A stretch of 64,000 bases of DNA from RGIG1995 sp045652425 (GTDB lineage Bacteria > Bacillota > Clostridia > Oscillospirales > CAG-272): positions 89,030-153,029 of the forward strand of contig JAZRUG010000011.1 of assembly GCA_045652425.1 (NCBI GenBank), read 5' to 3'. This document shows, piece by piece, positions 17,629 through 26,520 of the stretch (its first letter is position 1; each line of letters begins with the position of its first letter). A program made the position numbers and the translations under genes. The notes beneath the pieces were generated by a model, which searched no databases, was not told the DNA's origin, and saw only the letters and a program-made list of their open reading frames with translations.

Positions 17629-18323
17629 GTGAACTTTTGCAATGTGTAAATTTAACGAAGATGTACGGCGGAGTTGTTGCACTTAGAAGCATAAACTTAA
17701 CCGTAGAAAGCGGAAAGATTATAGGATTATTGGGGCCTAACGGATCGGGAAAAACGACATTGATTAAGCTTATAAACGGACTTTTGACACCAAACAGCGG
17801 TGAAATATATGTAAATGGAAATAAACCCGGCATTGAGTCAAAAAAGGACGTTGCATATCTTCCCGACAATTCTTTTTTGAATAACTGGATGACCGTAAAA
17901 CAGATAGTGGATTATTTCTGTGATTTTTATGAGGACTTCAGACCAAATCTTGCTTATGAGCTTTTGGACAGACTTGGGATAACTCCTACAGTTAAACTGA
18001 AGAATCTTTCAAAGGGTAATAAAGAAAAGGTGTCACTTATTCTTGTTATGAGCAGAAATGCAAAGCTGTACGTTCTTGACGAACCAATAGCAGGTGTTGA
18101 CCCGGCTACAAGAGATTACATTATTTCGACTATTATAAACAACTATAATCCTGAAAGCTCGGTGATTATTTCTACCCACCTTATATCCGATATAGAGCAG
18201 GTGCTTGATGAGGTTATATTTATAAACAACGGTAATATAGCTTTACAGAAATCGGTAGACGAAATAAGAGAGGAAAACAACATGAGTGTTGACGAATTGT
18301 TCAGGGAGGTATTCAAATGGTAA
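17625..18323 (+). CDS. ABC transporter ATP-binding protein
   Basis: A 232-residue ATPase. Walker A GLLGPNGSGKTT is near residue 40, the signature is a degenerate LSKGNKEKVSLIL, Walker B is YVLDEPIAGVD and the switch histidine is in STHLI. The degenerate signature and short length match ATPases of YtrA-controlled exporters. Start ATG overlaps the regulator stop; AGGAG lies 8 bases upstream. The 3' end overlaps the permease start by 7 bases. Confidence 0.9.
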   Translation: MSELLQCVNLTKMYGGVVALRSINLTVESGKIIGLLGPNGSGKTTLIKLINGLLTPNSGEIYVNGNKPGIESKKDVAYLPDNSFLNNWMTVKQIVDYFCDFYEDFRPNLAYELLDRLGITPTVKLKNLSKGNKEKVSLILVMSRNAKLYVLDEPIAGVDPATRDYIISTIINNYNPESSVIISTHLISDIEQVLDEVIFINNGNIALQKSVDEIREENNMSVDELFREVFKW

Positions 18324-19138
18324 AGAAGCTTTTTAAACATGAATTTATTGCATATATGAGAGCGCTTTTGCCCATGCATCTTATTATGCTTGGCGTTGCT
18401 GCTTTGACGCGTTTCGTATATATCTTTGAGAATGATTCTACGTCTTTTATGATAGTTGGCAGATCATCAATTGTTGCGTTGGTAATATCTTGCATAGTGT
18501 GTCTTGTTTTATCGTACGCAAATATTGTTACAAGATTTTATAAAAATATGTTTACCCACGAAGGCTATCTGTCATTTACGCTTCCGGTAACTAATGCCCA
18601 GCATATATTGGTTAAGGTTACAACCGGTGTGGCAGTACTTATATCAAGTCTTATTGCTATTGTGTTGGCTGTATGTATAGCAACAGCCGGCGAATTTACG
18701 GTTGAATTGTTTAAAGCGGGGTTCTGGATTTTAGGAAAGGGCGAAGAACAGATCGGCTGGCAGTTCTGGCTTTATATGATTGAAGCTATTATTACGGTTG
18801 TGGCTGCGATGTTTACGTCAATATTACTGTTTTATTCGTGTATTACAATCGGTCAGCTTTCAAACAAAAACCGCATTATACTTGCTATAGGAGTATATTT
18901 TATCTATTACTTCATAACACAGGTAATAAGCACAGTATTTATTGTTGTTATGAGTGTAGTTAGCTATCAGGACTGGTTTATTAAGATAATGGATAATTTA
19001 GGACTGTTTGTGGAAAGTCACCCTTACGTTAGCGGACATTTATTCTTCTTAATATTGTTTGTGGGTGTAGCTCTTATGGGCTTAATATATTTTCTAATAA
19101 CACATACCATAATGAAAAAGAAACTTAACCTCGAATAA
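18317..19138 (+). CDS. ABC transporter permease
   Basis: A 273-residue membrane protein with about six helices, the partner of the preceding ATPase. No family signature beyond ABC-2-like topology: paired helices around LSYANIVTRFYKNMFTHEGY and C-terminal helix pairs. The string THEGYLSFTLPV is typical of clostridial ABC-2 type permeases next to GntR regulators. It overlaps the ATPase gene, so it belongs to the same complex. Substrate unknown. Confidence 0.85.
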   Translation: MVKKLFKHEFIAYMRALLPMHLIMLGVAALTRFVYIFENDSTSFMIVGRSSIVALVISCIVCLVLSYANIVTRFYKNMFTHEGYLSFTLPVTNAQHILVKVTTGVAVLISSLIAIVLAVCIATAGEFTVELFKAGFWILGKGEEQIGWQFWLYMIEAIITVVAAMFTSILLFYSCITIGQLSNKNRIILAIGVYFIYYFITQVISTVFIVVMSVVSYQDWFIKIMDNLGLFVESHPYVSGHLFFLILFVGVALMGLIYFLITHTIMKKKLNLE

Positions 19139-19149
19139 GGAGGTATTAC

Positions 19150-19923
19150 ATGAAAAAAATTATAAAAATATTATTTCTTGTATGTATTCTTTCTTTAATA
19201 TTAACGGTACTGTGTTCATGTAGCCTTATTGATGAATTAAAAGAGCAAAGAATTGATTATATTGATGTAGAAAATCAAGTTTTGGAATATAATGGAAAGC
19301 AATATAAAGTATTGAACACTTATGACAGAGCAATATCTTTTGACGAGTCAAAGCGCTGTTATGTTGCAGAAAAGGAAATACCGTTGCTTTTGATACAGGA
19401 CTTTGGTAGATCTGCTTATTATGCAGAAGATAAAGATCTGATTCAAATGGGTGATACGTATTATTGTACTTTAGATAAGTATGAGCATTATGCAGATATA
19501 TTAAAAAATGGAAAACTTGACTGTTACAGAAGTTATAAATATGTTGTTGATGAAGAAAAACAGCAGGTATTTACCGAGTCATTTGTTCTTGATGAAAAAA
19601 CTACCGAGGTTATAAAAAACGCAGTTGTTAACGTAGTCGGTCAACAAGTAACTTATTTTGATTATTCCAATTGGGAATTTTTAAACCTTGATTCCTGCGA
19701 CAGTGAGAATTTCCTTGTTGCATATGACACTGTACAGCTGTATAAAGACAATCTGAATAACAAATACGGTGTCAGAGTAACTTTAGGAGAGGCTCACATA
19801 ATCAAGGAGATTAACGAAAACACCGCTAACTTAATAGCCGAACTTTTTGTAATGGCAGATTTTGATACAGCTTATGCGAAAGCTTATGATAAGCCTGTTT
19901 ATTCGAATGAGAAATTTTATTGA
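19150..19923 (+). CDS. Predicted lipoprotein A of the GntR-ABC operon
   Basis: A 257-residue protein with an N-terminal lipoprotein signal: basic KK, a hydrophobic stretch, then lipobox VLCSC with the acylated Cys at about residue 23-25. The mature part is acidic and beta-rich with no recognised domain. It starts 12 bases after the permease with AAGGAGG in front, so it is the operon's fourth gene. It is paralogous to the next gene (shared CSLIDELK/CNMLDELK after the lipobox, and similar YNGKQYKVL/FRGEKYVRI strands). Confidence 0.8.
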   Translation: MKKIIKILFLVCILSLILTVLCSCSLIDELKEQRIDYIDVENQVLEYNGKQYKVLNTYDRAISFDESKRCYVAEKEIPLLLIQDFGRSAYYAEDKDLIQMGDTYYCTLDKYEHYADILKNGKLDCYRSYKYVVDEEKQQVFTESFVLDEKTTEVIKNAVVNVVGQQVTYFDYSNWEFLNLDSCDSENFLVAYDTVQLYKDNLNNKYGVRVTLGEAHIIKEINENTANLIAELFVMADFDTAYAKAYDKPVYSNEKFY

Positions 19924-19940
19924 TAAAAAGGAGGGGCGGT

Positions 19941-20720
19941 ATGAAATATTGTAAAAGCATATTGCTAATGTGCTTATTGGCTTTGGGTTTAGTGTCTTTA
20001 TGTTCTTGTAACATGCTTGACGAACTAAAAAACAAACACGTTATATATGACAAAAATAATCCCGAAACAGTTGAATTCAGAGGAGAAAAATACGTAAGAA
20101 TAGTACACAATCCATTTGTTAGAGTTAATACGGGGGTATTAGAAAACGTTTATGCCGAAGGTAAATCGTTCCCCAAATTACTTCTTGATGATTTTGGAGC
20201 ATACAGTACTTATTGCGACGAAAAAGATGTTATTCGGGTAAATAACGGAAGCCAAACGTTAATTTATGCTCACGAAGACAAGGCGGACGAATACCGTAAG
20301 GTGATTGAAAAAGACGATTTATCGTATTTGAAATTTGATTATTATGAGTACGACCAAGAGCTTCAAAAGCGGATGGAAAAATCATATATAATTGATGAAA
20401 ACCTTATGAAGATTATAAATGAGCTTTTTGAAAAAGACGAAGCGCATGAAATTAGCAGAAACATAATTACAAACTATATTGAGTTGATGCCGTGCGATGA
20501 AACAAATTTTCTTGAGTCGGAAATAAACGGTATAACAATCATCGAAGTACAAGAAAATGGTTTTTACGTAAAAAAAGGTACTTTTAAGTATGACGGCAAA
20601 TTAGAAGGAGTATGGGTTACGAAATTAGATAGTTACATTACACCTTTTGTTCAGCTTATGAATAATGCAAAAAACAAGGGTTCTGAAAATTATAGAGAAT
20701 TTTATAATTACGCAAACTAA
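19941..20720 (+). CDS. Predicted lipoprotein B, paralogue of the preceding gene
   Basis: A 259-residue lipoprotein with signal MKYCKSILLMCLLALG and lipobox SLCSC. The ATG at 19941 is chosen because AGGAGGGG sits just upstream; an upstream in-frame codon would overlap the previous gene. The mature domain parallels lipoprotein A in length and order but is clearly diverged. No enzymatic motif seen. The pair presumably acts outside the membrane with the ABC transporter, either as substrate-binding or as envelope-sensing proteins; that is inference. Confidence 0.8.
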   Translation: MKYCKSILLMCLLALGLVSLCSCNMLDELKNKHVIYDKNNPETVEFRGEKYVRIVHNPFVRVNTGVLENVYAEGKSFPKLLLDDFGAYSTYCDEKDVIRVNNGSQTLIYAHEDKADEYRKVIEKDDLSYLKFDYYEYDQELQKRMEKSYIIDENLMKIINELFEKDEAHEISRNIITNYIELMPCDETNFLESEINGITIIEVQENGFYVKKGTFKYDGKLEGVWVTKLDSYITPFVQLMNNAKNKGSENYREFYNYAN

Positions 20721-20747
20721 AGAAAAATTTTGCCTAAACAAAGCCCT

Positions 20748-20782
20748 GTGCTGTATGGGCGACGTCCTCGGCGCCCCGTAAA
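20748..20782. repeat. GC-rich palindrome, possible interspersed repeat
   Basis: A markedly GC-rich island in AT-rich DNA with arms GGGCG and CGCCC around a central ACGTCCTCGG. It resembles short palindromic GC-rich repeats scattered in gut clostridial genomes, but I see only one copy in this window. Confidence 0.4.
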
Positions 20783-20835
20783 AACATATAAATTTGCACA
20801 AATAGAAAATTGAATCAATACCCCGAGAAAAAAAC

Positions 20836-20864
20836 AAACGGCTTTGCAAAATGCAAAGCCGTTT
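20836..20864. terminator. Bidirectional terminator
   Basis: Arms AAACGGCTTTGCA and complement (20836-20848, 20852-20864) between the convergent lipoprotein and ATP-grasp genes. Confidence 0.8.
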
Positions 20865-20867
20865 CGC

Positions 20868-22100
20868 TTATTTTTTCTTAAAATAATAGTTTTTAAAATT
20901 CTTATATTGGCTGAAATAATATTTCTTGATTTTAAGCCACCTTTTGACGTTGAAATCCTCTTTGCAATCAAGTGTTCTCATATATTTTTTCTGTTTGATT
21001 AGCTTTTTAATTTCGGATTTCAGCTCGTTGTTTTCAACGTAGTTAAACACAACGCATTTGGGAACGTTTGCCCAAAGAGCTTCATTTTCGTTCATTATAC
21101 ACGAATATTCAGCCCCTTCAACAGTATCTTCCACAAGAGTTTTCATTAAATTCAACCCTGCCGCTCTTACAAAGAACGAGCTTCTTCCGGGGCGAGGATT
21201 AATTTCCATCATATAATACTTCTTGCGGTTTTCGTCATATTTCATATCGATATTGGAAAAGCCGATGTAACCGATATCTTCAAGGAATTTCTTTATTTTT
21301 TCGTAGAGTTCTTTATCTCCGCGGGAAATAATAGCCGCGTAGTTTCCGAGGGTTTTGGGGTGGTATTCTTCGAGTACGGGCTGACCGAGGCACATAAGTC
21401 TTACCTTGCCGTTTGAGTCTGAATATGAATTCATAACTCTCATAGCGGAGTCGTCGCCTTGAATAAATTCCTGAATAATGAGTTTTCCCATATATCCCGA
21501 TTTATTCATACTTTCCATTACTTTAACGTACGAATTGCGGTCATAGAAGAAGAAAACTTTTTTCTTTCCCTCGAATTCACAGTGCAAATATTCGTAGGCA
21601 TTGGAGTTTTCGGGTTTTACTACAATCGGGAAATCAAAAGACAGCTTATCAATAGCAGCAATTCTGTCATCGGGATTAGCAACGTAGGTTTGCGGATAAT
21701 CCATACCGTGCTTTTCGCAAAGAGCATAGAACTTATCTTTTGTGTCAAGTGTGTCGAGCAGTTCGGGAGAAATGAATTTGTTTTCGATAAGTCCCTCGAA
21801 CTTATCGTAGTGCTTTGATATAAGTGCGCTGTAGTAGTCAGAGCAGGGGATAACGATTATTTTTTCATACTGTTGCTTGTATTCTTTAAGCACTTCCAAA
21901 AATGCCGTCGGGAATACCTCGTCTTTATCAAAGTTTTCAATTTTTTTAATAGAAAACAGACAACTGTTGCTTGTGGGTGTAAGCTGTCTTGTGCAACAGA
22001 GAAGAGGTTTTATGTTATAGGCTTCGTTAAAAAGTCTCGCATGACCGTATGCATTTTCATCACTTCCGAGTAATATGGGAAGAAAGTTTTGTTTTGTCAT
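20868..22100 (-). CDS. ATP-grasp carboxylate-amine ligase
   Basis: A 410-residue ATP-grasp enzyme, which forms an amide or peptide bond through an acyl phosphate. The central domain shows FPIVVKPENS (ATP lysine), then MMEINPRPGRSSFFVRAAGLN with metal-binding Glu/Asn and a catalytic Arg near residues 290-315. Relatives include D-aspartate ligases that build peptidoglycan cross-bridges and carbamoyl-phosphate-synthase-like ligases of unknown substrate. It is the last gene of the rpe-MurE-like-asnB operon, 17 bases after asnB, which supports a peptidoglycan or small-peptide role. Substrates are not determined. Confidence 0.8.
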   Translation of the reverse strand: MTKQNFLPILLGSDENAYGHARLFNEAYNIKPLLCCTRQLTPTSNSCLFSIKKIENFDKDEVFPTAFLEVLKEYKQQYEKIIVIPCSDYYSALISKHYDKFEGLIENKFISPELLDTLDTKDKFYALCEKHGMDYPQTYVANPDDRIAAIDKLSFDFPIVVKPENSNAYEYLHCEFEGKKKVFFFYDRNSYVKVMESMNKSGYMGKLIIQEFIQGDDSAMRVMNSYSDSNGKVRLMCLGQPVLEEYHPKTLGNYAAIISRGDKELYEKIKKFLEDIGYIGFSNIDMKYDENRKKYYMMEINPRPGRSSFFVRAAGLNLMKTLVEDTVEGAEYSCIMNENEALWANVPKCVVFNYVENNELKSEIKKLIKQKKYMRTLDCKEDFNVKRWLKIKKYYFSQYKNFKNYYFKKK

Positions 22101-22116
22101 TATGTCTACCTCTGTG

Positions 22117-23970
22117 TTATCTCAAAACGAAATACTGTTCATACCAGAGAAGGAACGAATAAACGGTGTAGATGACACGCGCGTTATTAGCTTTTCCTTC
22201 AAGATGGTCATTGAGCATTTTGTTAAGAACGTCAACGTTAAAGAATTCTTTTGCATAGTCTGCAGAAAACTGTTTCTTAACTCTGTCACCGTATTTGGCA
22301 TCGCGAATCCAAACTCTGAAAGGCACCATAAAACCGGCTTTCTTTCTGTTTGCCCATTCGCTCGGAATGTGAGACAATGCCGCTTGTCTAAAGGCTCTTT
22401 TGGTGTGTCTTCCTTTTGCTTTTTGTGTTGAAGTAAGTGTTTTTGCTACCTTCCATACCTCTCTGTCAAGATAGGGAACACGTGCTTCAAGGGAATGAGC
22501 CATAGTCATTTTGTCTGCTTTGAGGAGAATGTCGTAGGGCAGCCACAAATGCATATCAAGATACATTTTTTTGGTGAGGTCATCACAATTCTTTACTTTT
22601 TCAAAATAGGGGGCGGTTATATCCTTGTATGAAAGAGAACTCTTATACTTATCATTTGTTATTATGTCGGCTTGTTCGTCGTTCATAATAAACGCTTGAC
22701 CGATATATGTGTCTTCTACTCTCTGTGCATTTGTTTTGAAGAATGTTCTTATATGTCTCTGGGGGAACTTTCCAAAAACGTTTGCCATACCTTTACGGAA
22801 AGAAAGAGGAAGTTTTTGATATATTTTAGACGGAGTACTCTGAATGTACCAGTCATATCCGCCAAAAAGCTCGTCTGCGCCTTCACCGGAAAGAACGACT
22901 TTTACGTCTTCTGCAGCAAGTGAAGAAAGGTAAAAAAGTGGAACAGCCGAAAGGTTTGCGTGAGGCTCGTCGGAGTGATACTGTACCGAGGGGAGCGCAT
23001 CGAAAAATTCGTCTGGAGTAATTTCTTTGATTCTGTTAGGAATTTTTAAAATATCGCAAAGGTCTTTGGCAAGATTTGTTTCGTCAAAGCCTTCGATTTG
23101 GAAGCCGACGGAATAGGTTTTCATAGGCTTTATTCTGCCTTTGCGTACTGTTGATGCTACGTAACTTGAGTCAACACCGCCCGAAAGGAATGAACCGACT
23201 TCAACGTCAGCTATCTGGTGATATTCAACCGAGGAAAGTACAGTTTCGTCGATTGTTTTGACTGCTTCCTCAAAAGAACGGTTTTCGGGAGAAAAATCAG
23301 CCTCGAAATACTGTGTTTCGGTAAATTCACCGTTTTCGTATGTAAAGTAATGACCGGGAGTCAGCTTGTAAACGTTTTTGAAGATACATTCTTTTGTAGG
23401 TGTATATTGGAATTCAAGATACATTTTCAAAGCGTCGGGATTGACCTCTTTTTTGAAGTCGGGGTGGGGAAGAAAAGATTTGATTTCCGAACCAAAAAGC
23501 AAGTTGTCATTGAATTTGCCATAGTAAAAGGGCTTAATACCGAAATAGTCTCTCGCACCATAGAGTGTATGCTGTTCTTTATCATAGATAACGAAAGCGA
23601 ACATACCGCGAAGCATAGATGCGGTTTTTTCTTTATATACGGTGTAGGTGTTCAAAATAACTTCGGTGTCGGAGTTAGTGGAAAAAACACAGCCGTTTTC
23701 GTCAATAAGCTTTTGGCGAATTTCTCTGTAGTTGTATATCTCGCCGTTAAAGACGATAACATATCTGCCGTCTTGAGAATGAATAGGCTGGTCACCGCCT
23801 TCAAGGTCAATGATACTAAGACGTCTGAAACCGAGGGCTATTTTGTCGTCAACGAAATAGCCGTCGCTGTCGGGACCTCTGTGTATTATAGTATCAGCCA
23901 TTTTTTTGATAAGCTCGTTTCTGTTTATAAGCTCTGTATTATTTGAGAAAAATCCGGTAAAACCGCACAT
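22117..23970 (-). CDS. asnB: Asparagine synthase (glutamine-hydrolysing) family amidotransferase
   Basis: A 617-residue two-domain enzyme. The class II glutaminase domain begins MCGFTGFF with Cys2 as nucleophile. The synthase domain has the PP-loop FLSGGVDSSYVAS and VVLSGEGADELFGGYDWY. It uses glutamine ammonia and ATP to amidate a carboxylate, classically Asp to Asn. In Gram-positives some AsnB/LtsA/AsnH paralogues instead amidate diaminopimelate or the D-Asp of peptidoglycan. The operon partners (MurE-like and ATP-grasp ligases) raise that option here. Start with AAAGGA 10 bases upstream. Confidence 0.9.
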   Translation of the reverse strand: MCGFTGFFSNNTELINRNELIKKMADTIIHRGPDSDGYFVDDKIALGFRRLSIIDLEGGDQPIHSQDGRYVIVFNGEIYNYREIRQKLIDENGCVFSTNSDTEVILNTYTVYKEKTASMLRGMFAFVIYDKEQHTLYGARDYFGIKPFYYGKFNDNLLFGSEIKSFLPHPDFKKEVNPDALKMYLEFQYTPTKECIFKNVYKLTPGHYFTYENGEFTETQYFEADFSPENRSFEEAVKTIDETVLSSVEYHQIADVEVGSFLSGGVDSSYVASTVRKGRIKPMKTYSVGFQIEGFDETNLAKDLCDILKIPNRIKEITPDEFFDALPSVQYHSDEPHANLSAVPLFYLSSLAAEDVKVVLSGEGADELFGGYDWYIQSTPSKIYQKLPLSFRKGMANVFGKFPQRHIRTFFKTNAQRVEDTYIGQAFIMNDEQADIITNDKYKSSLSYKDITAPYFEKVKNCDDLTKKMYLDMHLWLPYDILLKADKMTMAHSLEARVPYLDREVWKVAKTLTSTQKAKGRHTKRAFRQAALSHIPSEWANRKKAGFMVPFRVWIRDAKYGDRVKKQFSADYAKEFFNVDVLNKMLNDHLEGKANNARVIYTVYSFLLWYEQYFVLR

Positions 23971-23999
23971 GTTTTATGTGTCCTTTCAAAAATAGTAGT

Positions 24000-25514
24000 T
24001 TATTTAGAGAGAACAGTAAGTTCATCGTATTCTTTCAGTATATCAATAGATAATTGCGCATCAGTGGGGCAGTCCTCGTATACAAGACCTCTTTTCAGTC
24101 TTGTTTCCTCGCCTTTTCCGGTGAAGAGTATAACCTTTTTCTCTGCTTTAAAGCCGAATACTGCATCGCGAATAGCTTGTCCTCTGTCTTCAAATTTTGA
24201 ATAGGGACAATTGTGGATATTAGACGCTATGTCCGAAGCGATTTGTTCGAAGGGTTCTTCGCCCGAATCCTCTTCGGTGATTACGATATAATCAGAATGT
24301 TCGTCAGCCTCTTCGGCTAAATCTTTTCTGCGGAGATGCGCTTTACAGCCGGGGCAACCGAATACTGATATAACGCTGTAGCCGGGGTATTCAATACCTA
24401 CGGTGTTGTATAGAGCATTAAAGCTCATTTTGTTATGGGCATAGTCAACTATAATTGCGATGTTTTTATCTTTGCTTGTATATACCTGCATTCTGCCGCT
24501 TACTCTTGCTTTTAGCAGACCTTCGGAAATGTATTCTTCGGGTACGCCGATTATGTGGCAGGCGGCAATTGCCGCAAGTGCGTTTGAAACGTTGAAGATG
24601 CCCGGCATAGTTATACGCAACTCATTTTCAAAGTTTGGAGTTTTTACTTCAAAAGCAAAGCCGTCGTCGGTTTTGTTTATCGATTTGCAGTATACGGTAT
24701 CTGTTTCTTTTGTGCCGTAGGTGACGATATTACATTTTCCTTTTGCCGCGTCAAGTATTCTGTCGGCAAAGTCGCTGTCGGAATTGATAACCGCATTCCG
24801 GCAGTTATCAAAAATTTTCAGTTTTGAAGAGAAATAATCCTCGAAATCCGTATGTTCGACAGGGGAGATATGGTCGGTTCCTATGTTGGTGAACATTGCA
24901 ATATCGAAATTAACGCCTGAAACTCTGTCGTATTTTAACGCTTGGCTTGAAATTTCGCTGACGAGATATTTGATACCCGTATTATGGGCGTTGTCAAAAT
25001 GTCTGTAGAATTCGACTGCTTCAGGGGTGGTTATATGGGATTCAAAATCGTTTATGCCGTCGTAGGTGTCGATTGAAGAGATTACGGCGATACGCGGTTT
25101 ACTAATAGCTTTCATATAGCAATCGAGAATTGCTCTAAGATAATAGGTAACCGTACTTTTTCCTTTTGTACCCGTAATACCTATTGAAGTTATTTTCGCA
25201 GGTGCATTGTCAAAGAAGAGCGTAGCAAGTATGGGCATAGCTTTTCTTATATCAGAAACGAGTATTCCGTTTGGTTTACCGTATTTCTTTTCCGAAATAT
25301 AACACAAAGCACCGTTCTGCAAAGCGTAATCGAGATAGGCTTCTTTGAAATGAGCGCCTTTGCATATAAACATTGCATCTGTTTTTAATTCACGTGTATC
25401 GTAGGTGAGACAAGAAATTTCGGATTTGAGTATATTTTCGGTAAGGTTATGTGAAATAAGCAGACCATTTTCTTCCAATGCCTGCAAATAGGCGGAAACC
25501 ATAATTTTTTTCAC
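24000..25514 (-). CDS. MurE-like Mur ligase with atypical substrate motif
   Basis: A 504-residue Mur ligase. Residues 110-121 hold the ATP loop GITGTKGKST; ITTPEAVEFYRHF (161-173) and SEISSQAL (186-193) are MurE-type UDP-substrate strings. At 414-421, where MurE normally has DNPRxEDP (diaminopimelate) or a lysine-type variant, this protein reads EEDSGEEP, and FGCPGC (385-390) replaces the usual FGCGGDRD. The amino acid or even the acceptor is therefore probably not the standard one. The GTG start is preceded by GGGGGT at a good distance. It lies 33 bases after rpe and 29 before asnB. A housekeeping MurE is expected elsewhere in the genome. Confidence 0.85.
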   Translation of the reverse strand: MKKIMVSAYLQALEENGLLISHNLTENILKSEISCLTYDTRELKTDAMFICKGAHFKEAYLDYALQNGALCYISEKKYGKPNGILVSDIRKAMPILATLFFDNAPAKITSIGITGTKGKSTVTYYLRAILDCYMKAISKPRIAVISSIDTYDGINDFESHITTPEAVEFYRHFDNAHNTGIKYLVSEISSQALKYDRVSGVNFDIAMFTNIGTDHISPVEHTDFEDYFSSKLKIFDNCRNAVINSDSDFADRILDAAKGKCNIVTYGTKETDTVYCKSINKTDDGFAFEVKTPNFENELRITMPGIFNVSNALAAIAACHIIGVPEEYISEGLLKARVSGRMQVYTSKDKNIAIIVDYAHNKMSFNALYNTVGIEYPGYSVISVFGCPGCKAHLRRKDLAEEADEHSDYIVITEEDSGEEPFEQIASDIASNIHNCPYSKFEDRGQAIRDAVFGFKAEKKVILFTGKGEETRLKRGLVYEDCPTDAQLSIDILKEYDELTVLSK

Positions 25515-25547
25515 GATTTTACCCCCATTATGTGTTTAATGTAAGAT

Positions 25548-26192
25548 TTATCTTTCTCCGTTTTCGCGAAGTGTAGCGATTGCCGCTGCAACGTCTTCTT
25601 TGCCGAATACGGCAGAACCGGCTACAAGAATATTTGCACCTGCTTTAACGACTGCATTGATGTTGTCAGCGTTGATACCGCCGTCAACCTCTATATCAAG
25701 GTCGCCTAAAAGCTCTCTGGCTTCTTTTATCTTGTCGAGAGCTTCGGGTATAAATGACTGACCGCCAAATCCGGGCTCAACAGACATTAAAAGAAGCATA
25801 TCAAATTTGCCGATAAAGGGCTTTATAGCTTCAACGGGAGTTTTTGGTTTGATAGAAAGTCCCGCTTTCATACCCATTTTTCTTATTTTATCAAGCGTTT
25901 CTGCAACGTTATCACAGCTTTCGAGGTGAATGGTGATAATGTCAGAACCGGCCTTTGCAAAATCGTCAAGATAACGAATAGGATCGATTATCATAAGGTG
26001 TGTATCAAACACCATTTTGCTTTGTTTGCGGATAGATTTTTGGATAGGAGCGCCAAGAGAAATGTTGGGAACGAACACGCCGTCCATAACGTCTATATGT
26101 AAGTATTCAGCGCCGCCTTTTTCAACTCTTTCAACGTCGAATCCGAGTTTAGAAAAGTCGGCAGAAAGAATAGAAGGTGAAATTTTAATCAT
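25548..26192 (-). CDS. rpe: Ribulose-phosphate 3-epimerase
   Basis: A 214-residue TIM-barrel enzyme that interconverts ribulose-5-phosphate and xylulose-5-phosphate in the pentose phosphate pathway. The N-terminus KISPSILSADFSKL, the HIDVMDGVFVPNIS metal-binding string, the MSVEPGFGGQSFIP phosphate loop and VDGGI near residue 170 are all intact. GGAGG lies 8 bases before the ATG. It heads the operon with the MurE-like, asnB and ATP-grasp genes; no functional reason for that linkage is obvious. Confidence 0.95.
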   Translation of the reverse strand: MIKISPSILSADFSKLGFDVERVEKGGAEYLHIDVMDGVFVPNISLGAPIQKSIRKQSKMVFDTHLMIIDPIRYLDDFAKAGSDIITIHLESCDNVAETLDKIRKMGMKAGLSIKPKTPVEAIKPFIGKFDMLLLMSVEPGFGGQSFIPEALDKIKEARELLGDLDIEVDGGINADNINAVVKAGANILVAGSAVFGKEDVAAAIATLRENGER

Positions 26193-26479
26193 AGTGGAAT
26201 TCCTCCGAAAAAAAGTTTTATATTTTGTGAAAAGAATTAAATAACGAAAATTTAAGAAAATGTGATGTTTTTGTTAAGAATATTTGAGTAGCGTAAGTAA
26301 CAAAACTACATAAAATAATATCAGATATGAGAAACGGCAAGGCTTGAAAAAGGAAACCGATAGAGGTGTAAAAAACAAGGACGTGTGCTGAAAAAACAAT
26401 CAAGAAGAGCCGTTATTATATAGATATCTATACTGCTAAAAAGCATTTAAATTGTGGCAGTATTAAGGAAAATTAAAAA
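26193..26479. other. Non-coding interval upstream of rpe
   Basis: AT-rich DNA with no convincing gene. It should contain the rpe promoter, but I found no strong -35/-10 pair. A 61-codon open frame on the minus strand has no ribosome site and is not called. Confidence 0.5.
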
Positions 26480-26480
26480 A

Positions 26481-26520
26481 AACGAGTGGGAAAGCGAAAA
26501 GCTTTCCTGCTTGTTTTTTA
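26481..26520 (-). terminator. Terminator of ispD-ispF
   Basis: An imperfect hairpin with GGAAAGC/GCTTTCC core followed by a T-run in the minus direction; it overlaps the stop codon of ispF. Confidence 0.7.

Noticed and set aside
26218..26403. Minus-strand 61-codon frame upstream of rpe
   Set aside because: No ribosome site, low-complexity AT-rich composition.
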